From the NCBI RefSeq assembly GCF_902806685.2, contig NC_048562.1, positions 620,001-684,000 of the forward strand: a stretch of 64,000 bases of DNA, read 5' to 3'. Position numbers and translations under genes: made by a program. Positions 1 to 8,994 of this stretch are shown one piece after another; position 1 is the first letter of the stretch; each line of letters begins with the position of its first letter. This DNA is from Maniola hyperantus. Taxonomy: Eukaryota; Arthropoda; Insecta; Lepidoptera; Nymphalidae. The notes below the pieces were generated by a model, which saw only the letters and a list, made by a program, of their open reading frames with translations, ran no database searches and had not been told where the DNA came from.

Positions 1-10
1 ATAATTCTAA

Positions 11-225
11 ATATATAAAAGGAAAAAAATGACTGACTGACTGACTGATCTATCAACACACAGCTCAAACTACTGGACGGATCGGGCTGAAATTTGGCAT
101 GCAGATAGCTATTATGACGTAGGCATCCACTACGAAAGGATTTTTGAAAATGCAACCCCTAAGGGGATGAAATTGGGATTTGTAGTTTGTGTAGTCCACG
201 CGGACGAAGTCGAGGGCATAAGCTA
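11..225 (+). mobile_element. M-family Helitron-like element
   Basis: Copy of a ~220-bp element seen over 20 times in this window. It starts with TATATAAAAGGAAAA, carries a short (GACT)n tract, and ends with a CGCGGACGAAGTCG-type hairpin followed by CTAG and T. A 3' hairpin with terminal CTAG is the known signature of Helitron 3' ends. Assignment to Helitrons is inference. Confidence 0.7.
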
Positions 226-330
226 GTAATATCTATGAGTCAAAGTAATGAATAGATTTTAAAAGTACATTCAAAATCCGAATTAAATATGACTTTTTTG
301 AAGTCGTTCAAAAATTCGTTATATAGTAAA

Positions 331-480
331 CTAGCTGATCCCCGCGGCTTCGCCCGCGTAGATTTAGGTTTTTAAAGATCCCGTAAAGCCTATGTCACTC
401 AGGAATAATGTAGCTTTCTACTGGTGAAAGAATTTTTTAAATCGGTTCAGTAGTTCCAAAGATTACCCCCTACAAACAAA
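331..480 (-). mobile_element. H-family Helitron-like element (Lep-type)
   Basis: Reverse-oriented copy: CTAGCTGATCCCCGCGGCTTCGCCCGCG is the complement of a 3' hairpin plus CTAG end. The interior matches other H copies (cgtgggaact, gggataaaaagtagcctatgt words), but the 5' end is degraded. Confidence 0.65.
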
Positions 481-1016
481 CTTAACGACATTACCTCTTT
501 ATATAATATATATATATATATAATATAAAAAGGTATAGAAGATTAAGAATATCAAAAAAATGCACTGAACCCTAAAAAACTAATTAATAAAAACATATAA
601 TTAAAACAACCACTTGTTTATTCTCGCAAGTCGCAGTCGTCATTATGGACTAAGAGCCAGGAATGAAACTTCATAGTCGCTGATCGTTCCTCTCAGTGTT
701 AGGGACAATACGCAGATAAACTTTTAGCTTTTATAAAACAACGAAGGTCTGGCACGCGCTGGCTCTCCCTATTAGTTAATTATTAATTATTGCAATCTAC
801 ATTTCATAAGTACTTCAAAAGGCGTAATTTAGCTAATACAATGGCCATAAACATGATGCGATGCAATCTATATTAATTACCCATGTTGCAAAAGTACATT
901 ACTAGATACTTCATGATTCGAAAAATAACGATTTCCATGTAAGTTAAACATGAAATAATGTTTGCAGCCACGGCCAATCTGCTTCCCAAATGAACTTTGT
1001 TTTTCATCCATTTATA
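481..1016. other. No gene seen; AT-rich with a short (TA)n
   Basis: AT-rich sequence with a (TA)n run near 507-525. No coding potential and no recognised repeat. Confidence 0.5.
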
Positions 1017-1100
1017 AGTGACTAGCTTATGCTCGCGACTTCGTCGTCGTTCTTAGGGGTTGAATATTCAAAAAACCTTTCTTAGCGGATGCTGCATACC
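1017..1100 (-). mobile_element. M-family fragment
   Basis: Begins ACTAGCTTATGCTCGCGACTT like other reversed M copies and breaks off after the cttagcggatgc word. Confidence 0.55.
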
Positions 1101-1183
1101 GTCGATATTTTGAATGAAAATATATAGTTAAAGTTAAAAGTAGGTAAAAGCCTAAGTAATTTTGTTTGTCGGTCCGAAAAAAA

Positions 1184-1270
1184 TATCGATTTTTATACCT
1201 TTTCGATAGTTGGAATTTTATATCGATACATCGATATATCGAACAAATAATATCGATATATCGATATTAG
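1184..1270. repeat. Cluster of TATCGATA palindromes
   Basis: Several overlapping TATCGATA/ATCGATAT words occur within 90 bp. TATCGATA is the core bound by DREF/BEAF-type factors in flies; whether it is functional here, far from a recognised promoter, is unknown. Confidence 0.4.
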
Positions 1271-1316
1271 TAGACTGAATACGCCGTGGGAACTCTATAA
1301 TTTTCTAGGATGAAAA

Positions 1317-1631
1317 GTGTAACCAGAACGCTGGCAAAAACTTCGCATTATTGTTATACTACCTAAACACAAACTAATAGCAATAACCATTTGCTTCATT
1401 TTGTAGTTTTAGTTATTTACTATTTTTCAAACCCGCAATGTATGGCGTCCAAAACTCGAGACAGTGCCCCACCTACGACGCGGCATTGCCTCCAGTGGCC
1501 TGCTTACACAACGTTCGTTGACCTCTAGAATCAGTCAGATGTTTTATTTGCAATATATCTTTTATTTGAATAAAAAATATTTTTATTTTATTTATTTAAG
1601 TACTTCGATTTTGCTAGCGTTCTGGTTACAC
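1317..1631. mobile_element. MITE with ~25-bp inverted ends
   Basis: Left end GTGTAACCAGAACGCTGGCA (1317 on) and right end TGCTAGCGTTCTGGTTACAC (to 1631) are inverted copies. The element sits inside Helitron-like sequence (cgtgggaactctataattttc before it, gggatgcaagct after it). No ORF inside. Confidence 0.65.
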
Positions 1632-1920
1632 CCTGTATAACTACATCTACCTAATCGTCTGGGATGCAAGCTAAGTCTTTAATTTATTTAATTTAATTTA
1701 ATTCTTTATTTAATAAGGCAACAAAGACCCATATTTTGTTAGTACACATATAATGCTTAAAAAACTATGTTAGTATATTTTGTTAGTATAATGCTTAAAA
1801 ACTATGTTAGTATAAACATTTTATTATTATTTTATTTTTACAACAGCTATCATAATAGGGCGCAAACAATTAGACTTTGGGATCACTTTCAAGCCCTCGT
1901 CCGGTCAATACTCTGCGTAT

Positions 1921-2385
1921 TTACCGGACGAGAACTTGAATGAAATGCTGGAGAATTGGCGTATCCAGCTTTCCCGCCATCATATTCAGGATACTGTTGG
2001 AGCTCGAACGCAGCCTTGCCAGGATGGATGACGTCCTTTTCCTTATTATGGCATAGAAATCATCCGTTCGTGCTTCTGCAAACATGCCTGACGCCGAACA
2101 AAACCGCGGCAAGCCCAACAGTATCCTGAAACCATTGTTGTATTGCACCCTCAGCGTGTCGAGTGCCTTTTGAGTGTAGTTAGTCCACAGGCCCCCCGTG
2201 TAGAAGGTTTGACAGTAAGCTTTAAATAGCGTAATTTTTGCTTCCTTACTACATCGGGCGAACCTGCGGGCCAACATATTACACCTTACAGCTAAGGCTC
2301 TTCGTTCTCGTTCTATGTCCGCCTGATCCTTACGGTCCTCCGTAACATAGTGACCTAGATATTTGAACTTGGTGACACGTTTCAA
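1921..2385 (-). pseudogene. Non-LTR retrotransposon, C-terminal fragment of RT ORF
   Basis: A 154-residue open frame begins KRVTKFKYLGHYVTED, the thumb/connection region typical of LINE reverse transcriptases (KYLGH motif followed by an Arg-rich ERERRALAVRCN helix and KAYCQTFYTGGLW). The polymerase palm with its YADD box is not present, so this is a 5'-truncated dead copy. RTE-like clade is a guess. Confidence 0.7.
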
Positions 2386-2564
2386 ATAGTATCAAGTCTT
2401 TGTACCAAATAGATGACAGATACCCGTGGCTTTTTACTGTGTGGATTTAGGTTCCTAATAAAAATCCCGTGGGAATCTATGATTCTCTGGGATAAAAAGT
2501 AGCCATTCGTCTCAGGGATGCAAGCTTTATCTCTGTACCAAATAGGTAGATGATATTTTTTTTT

Positions 2565-2738
2565 TTTTTTTAAATACTAGCCATGTTAAATGACTAATAT
2601 TCCTCTTTCCCCTCCAACTAAGCGTCAGGCTTGTGCTAGGAGTACGTACGACAATAGTGCAACGGGTGGGGTTTGAACCGTCGAACTTTCGGTTTTCAGT
2701 CCACTCCTATACCGGTTGAGCTATTGAGGCTCATGCCG
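2565..2738 (-). mobile_element. SINE-A, tRNA-derived
   Basis: Reverse-oriented SINE. Its head, read on the minus strand, has a tRNA-like A box (TAGCTCAACCGG) and B box (GGTTCAAACCCC) and an anticodon-loop-like ACTGAAAACC (Phe-like). The tail ends in gactaatatt and A/T runs. Further copies at 11041 and 57133. Confidence 0.75.
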
Positions 2739-3384
2739 ATGAGTATGATGCCCGTTACTTCTTCGGATTACCCGTTACTTCTGGAAATCTATCATTTTCC
2801 GGGATAAGAATTAGCCCATGTTTATTGTCCAATGTCCATCCCTGGAAAGCAATCTAACTTTGCCTACAAATTTTCTTCAAAATCGGTTAAACAGATGGTA
2901 TTTCGCTACGGAATCCTAAAAACAACATTAATGAGTAAGTCTGTAACAGGTAGATATTATCCACGGAGTTCAGTATCAAGTTATTATCCTTAAAGTGTTA
3001 ATAAAATCTGCCCACAAAAAATTTGCAAAACTCGCATCATTTTGTTATTTAGTCTGTACGATACGTTTGGTTGGTAAAGACATAAATACATCATGCGTTT
3101 GAATTAAGAATAACACCGCCATATTTGATTAATGTAATATCTAACTTGTACGTTTTATGATTTATTAATGGTTTCACTAATTTTTTGCTCGAATCTTATT
3201 TTTTTTTTAAATTTATAAATAAGAATAGCAAATAAATCAAGCGGACAAAAGTTTTTGTTGCCACTGATACAAATATCTTGTCGATGGTATCTTAATTTTT
3301 GTAATGCAGAGAATTGTCTTAAGCGCCATAGGACAAAATGTTGAATACGAAAGTGTTGTTGTTCATAAAGAATTTGGTGAGTAT

Positions 3385-3975
3385 ATCTCTTTGGTATAGT
3401 TACCGGCAATTAAATAGTCGCGTCTGACCTATGATGCGAGTGCGAGCTCGCGCAGGTATTGCTCCACGCACTCGTGTACTGTGTACGGATGTAGCACTCA
3501 CACTAATGCAGATCGGGGTGCGGCGTGGTACGCTGGTTCATACTCCGCTCTCCCGTACGTACCCACCACATGAACCTACTCTTCTTAGTGTTTCATGGGG
3601 TGGCGTTTGCGACTATGGTGTCATGCAGTGTCTACGTTAGGGGTTTTCATACTTTTTGGTATAAAGGACGATGGGATAACTCCTGTTATTATTGTGGATA
3701 CGAAGCAGTATGCGTTGGGGTTTCTTACTAATTGGAATTTGGTGAGTATCCTCATGTACCCTGTATCTCTTTGACAGACTACCGGTATATACCTAGTTAC
3801 GAGTAATTAAATAGTCGCATCGATCTACGATGCGACTATGCGAGCTCGCGCAGGTATTGTTCCACGCGCTCGTGTACTGTGTACGGATGTAGCACTCACA
3901 CTAATGCAGATAGCGAACGCGGGGTGCGGCGTGGCGCGCGAGTTGGTGTGCTCCTCTCCCCCGTACGTTGCGCCC
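3385..3975. repeat. Diverged direct duplication (~385-bp period)
   Basis: Two copies (about 3385-3565 and 3770-3975) share gaatttggtgagtat, aattaaatagtcgc, gcgagctcgcgcaggtatt, cgtgtactgtgtacggatgt and ccgtacgt in the same order. No protein is recognisable. Confidence 0.7.
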
Positions 3976-4055
3976 CACTGACGTCTAAATGCTATTGTGA
4001 CGCGTCTTGCGGTTAAGTTTAAATATGACTATTTGTTTGGTGCGGACTATAACCT

Positions 4056-4170
4056 GCATGCCAGAGAGTTCTTCATAATGTAACCTGCATGCCTGATAGT
4101 TATTTATATGCAACTTGCATGCCTGAGAGTCAACATTATGAAAATGTTCACCAAGGTATGTGAAGTCTGC
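4056..4170 (+). repeat. Three tandem partial copies of a SINE-C segment
   Basis: The word acctgcatgcc-gagag recurs at about 4050, 4083 and 4113 before the aggtgtgtgaagtctgccaat-like continuation. In intact SINE-C copies it occurs once, so this is a local triplication. Confidence 0.5.
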
Positions 4171-4194
4171 CAATCTGCATGGTGATCTGTGGCT

Positions 4195-4530
4195 AAGCCC
4201 TTCCCCAATTTTCCGGGATAAAAAGTAGCCTATGTCACTCTCCAGCTGCTCGATTGCGGGTGCGGTAGATTGAAAGCTACAATGTCACGATCGCAATCAC
4301 CTCTGATTGGTTGACGCTCGCTCGCTATTGGCTACAACGCATTGTTGCAACAAGAATCGCACAAATTCAGCCAATCACAACAATTGAGATTGTAATAATT
4401 ATTGATGCAGGTTTTACGACTTACAAGTCTTTGACTATGTTCATGCAAAAAATAGATCGATCCGTTGCTCTGTTGCGGCGTGATTGAAGGACCAACAACA
4501 AACAAACACACTTTCGCAGATATGGGTAGT
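4195..4530 (-). mobile_element. H-family copy split by an N-family MITE
   Basis: Helitron-like words (attttccgggataaaaagta; later catgcaaaaaatag, gcggcgtgattgaagga, acacactttcgca) are interrupted by the N element at 4246-4418. Confidence 0.6.
4246..4418 (+). mobile_element. N-family MITE (~175 bp)
   Basis: Shares gctcgattgcggg, acaatgtcacgatcgcaatca, gattggttgacgctcgctc, cattgttgcaacaagaatcg and attgatgcaggtttta with copies at 15509, 43905, 45650 and 60080. No ORF. Confidence 0.7.
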
Positions 4531-4532
4531 GA

Positions 4533-4725
4533 CTAGCTGATGCCCGCGGCTTCCTCCGCGTATATACAGATTTTCAGAAATCCCTTGGGATTTTTTAAAA
4601 TTTTCCGGGATAAAAAGTAGCCTATGTCACTCTCCGGGTCTTCAACTGTAACTATGTAAAAAATCAGGTAAAACCGTTGCTTCGTTGCGGCGTGATTGAA
4701 GGACAAACCAATAAACACACTTCCA
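4533..4725 (-). mobile_element. H-family Helitron-like element
   Basis: CTAGCTGATGCCCGCGGCTTC end, then the standard interior to the cacacttcc end. Confidence 0.7.
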
Positions 4726-4957
4726 CTCAAAGCCGCAAAGAGCAAAGCCGGGGCGAATAAGCTAGCCATACTTATTAGCACTAGGATGTAAAATATGGCA
4801 TTGGGAGCGTCGTCTATCGTATTAAATAACTCTAAAAACTAAGGTCACACGTTCGATTCCGGTTAGGTCATATTAGTAAATTCCAGTTCAAGTTTGTGGT
4901 TATAATCTGGTAAAACCGGAATGCCCAGTGCTTTATTTTTATTTTATTTTATTTTTA

Positions 4958-5180
4958 CTAGCTTATGCTCGCGACTTCGCCCGCGTGAACTACGCAAATT
5001 TCAAACCCCTATTTTACCCCCTTAGGGGTTGAATTTTCAAAAATCCTTTCTTAGCGGACGCCTACGTCATAATAGCTATCTGCATGCCAAATTTCAGCCC
5101 GATCCGTCCAGTAGTTTGAGCTGTGCGTTGATAGATCAGTCAGTCAGTCAGTCAGTCACCTTTTCCTTTTATATATTTAG
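4958..5180 (-). mobile_element. M-family Helitron-like element
   Basis: Near-complete reversed copy from CTAGCTTATGCTCGCGACTT to (CAGT)n and CCTTTTATATATTTAG. Confidence 0.75.
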
Positions 5181-5184
5181 AAGA

Positions 5185-5410
5185 TAGCTGATACCCGCGA
5201 CTTCCTCCTACGAAGTCGCCTACACCTAAAGGTTTTTAAGAATCCCGTGGGAATTCTTTGATTTTCCGGGATAAAAAGTAGTCTATGTCACTCTCCAGGT
5301 CTTAAACTGTACCCATGCAAAAAATCACGTCGATTTCTGGCTCCGTTGCGACGTGATTGAAGGACAAACCAACTAACCAACAAAACACTCTTGCATTTAT
5401 AATAAGGGTA
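5185..5410 (-). mobile_element. H-family Helitron-like element
   Basis: Starts agctgatacccgcgacttcctcc and ends tcgcatttataataaggg-like (tgcatttataataagggta), the usual 5' end of this family. Confidence 0.6.
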
Positions 5411-5539
5411 GGTACTGATTATGAGAATTATTTCCGTATAAATGTCATTTCTGTGCTTTCCAGATTTAGTTCTATAATTTTTTCGCCATTTCTCTTTCGT
5501 CATTATGCCGACAATTTGCCTTTGCCTATTTGCCATTTT

Positions 5540-6780
5540 TTTTTAAATAGAGATAAGGGCGAGCAAACGAGCAGGCGGGTCACCTGCACGCCTAACATGC
5601 GCACCACGAGAAAATTTTGTCTACGCATTTACTCGTTTTATTTCTATGAAGAAACACGAGATAATGCGTAGATTGTAGAATTGTAACTGGAAATTACATA
5701 TAGCAAAGATATGTAAGAAACTAAATAGATTTGTCTTTGCACTAAGAAGGTTGTATAAAACTGTGAATGTGCAGGCCGCGCTAATGGCTTACCATGGTTA
5801 TAATATATCAAGTAGCCTTCGTTATGGACTAATCATTTGGGGAAATTCATGCGATATAAATAAAGTCTTTAGAGTGCAAAAGAAATGTGTTAGGGCGACT
5901 TGTGTCTCGATCCATGTAGACCACTTTTTAGAAAGTTAAAAATACTTCCACTTCCATGTATGTATATTTATGAAATTATTATATTTGTAAAGAAAAACAA
6001 TGCACTATTTACAAAAGCTCGTCAAGGAAAACTACCTGCTAGAAATAATCGAAACACAAATAGATTAATTATACCTCATAAGATAAACACTACATTCTTC
6101 TGTAAAAATTGTTATGCAATGAGTGTTAAATTGTATAATAAACTACCAAATGATTTGAAAGCAGATTCAATGTCGCTGAATACACTTAAACGTAAATTAT
6201 TTGAATGGCTATTATTTAATTGTTTCTACAGTGTAGCTGAATACCTAAATATATAAACTAAAAAAAAAAAAAAGTATAATTTTGACATAATATGTATATA
6301 CTTGACAATATAATTGATTATTTGGTAGCTAGCCCATATTGATATTGTTCTGAGGAGGTTATAAGTGTTCTGATTGATTTATGTATTATTTAATTTATTA
6401 TTGTGACAAAATTTTATAAATATTTATACATTTTTTTTTTGTAAAATAAGCAAATTTAAAATAATAATTAAAAATTACGTAAAATAATTTTAACAATATT
6501 GCATGCCTTAGTATATAAGGTATTTGGCTGTATTTACCACAATGTATGACTAAGAACCATTGTAAGCCCAAATAAGTAATAAATAATTTGATTTGATTTG
6601 ATTTGATTTAGACAAAATTTTCTCGCGGGGCGCATGTTAGGCCCTCTGATGTTAAGTGATTACCACCGCCCATGAACATTTGCAGCACCAGCGGAACCGC
6701 CCGAAGCGTTGCCGGCCTTTTAGGAATTTGTTGGTCCGCCCCTTGAATAACCCCATGTTGTAATGTGCCATGAGATTCTA
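5540..6780. mobile_element. Three-layer nested insertion (X containing D containing LINE)
   Basis: Outer X element: gagcaaacgagcaggcgggt at the left, resuming at tgatgttaagtgattacc about 6646 and running to ggaatttgttggtccgcccc. Inserted in it is the D MITE, left part 5588-5670 and right part 6610-6642. Inserted in D is a 5'-truncated LINE. An uninterrupted X copy is at 6983 and a D copy without the LINE is at 52945, which fixes the joints. Confidence 0.75.
5671..6609 (+). pseudogene. 5'-truncated CR1/Jockey-type LINE
   Basis: Two frames joined by a frameshift near 5920 give a reverse transcriptase C-terminus: SSSLRYGLIIWGNSCD, then KILPLPCMYIYEIIIFVKKN, SVKLYNKLPNDLKAD, LKRKLFEWLL and FYSVAEYL. 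This block order is typical of Jockey/CR1-like insect LINEs. The 3' end carries a (TTGAT)n tail at 6588-6608. The copy cannot be active: the endonuclease and RT palm are missing and the frame is broken. Confidence 0.75.
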
Positions 6781-6982
6781 GTCTTACTATAGTAACCTAT
6801 TCACATGTATAATTTATTGGACTAAACTTATCTTAATTAGATACTTAATTGACCATGATTAAGTAAGTACATTATTAGTTCCAATAAACTACATTCAACT
6901 GATAACTTAGATATCGTAATATTATTGCGTATACTTATTTGTGTTGCCAGACTCTCAAGGAATATTTTACCCTATTTTGGGG

Positions 6983-7128
6983 GTAATTTTTTTTTTTTTT
7001 TTTAATAGATATAGCGAGCAAACGAGCAGGGGGGTCACCTGATGTTAAGTGATTACCGCCGCCCATAAACATTTGCAGCACCAGAGGAGCCGCCGATGCG
7101 TTGCCGGCCTTTTAGGAATTTGTTAAAA
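6983..7128 (-). mobile_element. X element (SINE-like), single copy
   Basis: Poly(T), then atagatatagcgagcaaacgagcagg...gatgttaagtgattaccgcc...ttgccggccttttaggaatttg. The poly(A) end is on the minus strand. Confidence 0.65.
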
Positions 7129-7294
7129 TAGAAATTATTTTATTTTATTTTTATTTTATTGGGAAAACCAACAGCTTAACTTATTCTATTATAATCTTAA
7201 AATTAAGTAGCTACAAGCTAATGATAGGTTTTCATAATAAGATACAAAATTATAGTCTGTCTAACGTAACTGAGTTTAGCGTTTCAAGAAACCT

Positions 7295-7622
7295 GCAATC
7301 ATGGATGCCATGACATGATCAACCTATCGCCGGCTCACTACAGAGCACGGGTCTCCTCTCAGAGTGAGAATGGTTTTGGCCATAGTCTACCACGCTGGCC
7401 ATGTGCGGATTGGTAGACTTCACACACCTTTGAAAACATTATGGAGAAATCTCAGGCATGCAGGTTTCCTCACGGTACTTTCCTTCACCATTAAAAGGAA
7501 CTGATATTTAATTAGTTAAAACGCACATAACTCCGAAACTTAGAGGTGCGTGCCCGGGATCGAACCCCCGACCTGCGATTAGAAGGCGGACGTCCTAACC
7601 ACTAGGCTATCACAGCTTCATC
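7295..7622 (-). mobile_element. SINE-C, tRNA-derived, near complete
   Basis: Minus-strand head has A box (TAGCCTAGTGG) and B box (GGTTCGATCCCGGG); body includes atttaattagttaaaacgca, cctgcatgcc and ccgcacatggccagcgtgg words. Many partial copies lie elsewhere. Confidence 0.75.
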
Positions 7623-7654
7623 ATGGATGTACGAAATAATAATTCGAAATAATA

Positions 7655-7860
7655 ATCATGATGATGATGATGATGATGATGATAATGATGATGATGATAG
7701 ATAGATAGATAGATAGAAATACTTTATTGCACACAAAAAATATTACATAACTATTACAGATACTAAAACTAAAAAATAATTGTATGCAAAGGCGGCCTTA
7801 TTGCTCACAGCAATCTCTACCAGGCAACCTTTGGTGAAGGGAGAAACTAGGTGTGTTGGA
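7655..7860 (-). mobile_element. LINE 3' tail with (ATG)n and (ATAG)n
   Basis: Minus-strand reading ends tgtgtgcaataaagtatttc followed by (CTAT)n and (CAT)n, a typical LINE 3' end. gcaaaggcggccttattgct belongs to the same tail. Confidence 0.6.
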
Positions 7861-7983
7861 TATTACTTACACGCAATACAGAAAACACAGATACAGAATA
7901 CGCAGATGTGTAGCGATAAAATGGGTAGTGCTCAAAAGTCATACAAATTTAGAAGTGGTCAGTTAGCTCTTTGTATCTTGAAA

Positions 7984-8195
7984 CTAGCCTTTGCTCGCGA
8001 CTTCTTCCGCGTAGTCCATACAAACTTCAAACCCCTATTTCACCCAATTAGGGGTTGAAATCCTTTCTTAGCGGATTCCTACCTCATAACAGCTATCTGC
8101 ATGTACAAATATTCTGCCCGATCCGTCCAGTAGTTTGAGCTGTGCGTTGATAGATCAGTCAGTCAGTCAGTCACCTTTTCCTTGTATATATTTAG
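7984..8195 (-). mobile_element. M-family Helitron-like element
   Basis: CTAGCCTTTGCTCGCGACTTC to (CAGT)n and ccttgtatatatttag. Confidence 0.7.
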
Positions 8196-8536
8196 ATGAC
8201 TCAAGAAATCCTTGAAAGTTTTTTAACATTACCAACAACATAAAGCGGAAATGAAAAATAACAATTTGCATCTTTATGTTAAGTTATTAACTTATTTTCG
8301 AGTTATTGTTTCACTTTAGATGTTTTAATTAATTTACTTGATGTTGTTTTGAAAAACATCTACTTACATGTAAAATTATGTAACAATTGTAATTAGCCTA
8401 TCTATTTAAAGGTTGATATTTTCAGAGCGTGTTTGATAAATCATAGAACAGGGTAATTGATGAGGTATTACCAAATACCTTAGTGTTAGTTAGTTAGTGC
8501 CATAGATTCATTCAGATTGTAAATTTTATGTTATTA

Positions 8537-8660
8537 TCTCTATATATAAAAATGAATCGTTAAATGTGTTGCTGATTGCAAATCTCGAGAACAGCTGAAC
8601 CGATTTCGCTAATTCTTTTTTATAAATAATAATAATAATAATAATAAATAAATAATTTTT
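8537..8660 (+). mobile_element. Helitron 5'-end-like fragment plus (AAT)n
   Basis: tctctatatataaaaatgaa, gttgctgattgcaaatctcg and agaacagctgaaccgatttc resemble the 5' end shared by many arthropod Helitrons. It runs into an (AAT)n microsatellite. Confidence 0.55.
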
Positions 8661-8909
8661 ATTTCAGGCAATGAAAATACAAACCATAACAATATACACA
8701 GTATGAAGCGGATTAAATTAATATTAGAATTGAATAGAATAGAATATAAATGTAAAAAAATTATTTATAGTACAATCAATGAATAAATAACTAAACGTTA
8801 ACTTAAAATAGTGCTAATTACAACTTTGAAATAGCAACACTTATCTCAATGAAACCCTAACATACCCTCAATTATATTCGCCCGAAATATCACCGACGCG
8901 ACGCGGGTG

Positions 8910-8914
8910 TCAGT
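8910..8914 (+). promoter_or_regulatory. Possible initiator (TCAGT) of the AIG1-like gene
   Basis: TCAGT, the arthropod initiator motif, lies 85 bp before the ATG in a short CG-richer island (accgacgcgacgcgggtg). No TATA box is evident. The start codon context is AATTAAAATGG. The transcription start is a guess. Confidence 0.35.
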
Positions 8915-8994
8915 TTAGTTTCTAAGTTAACATTAAAGTTAAATTTAACTAAAATAGAACTAATATTAACCAATAATCGTTATTAATAATTAAA

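Noticed and set aside
3431..3731. Two overlapping plus-strand open frames
   Set aside because: They lie in the diverged duplication, are not kept in the second copy, and show no protein-like features.
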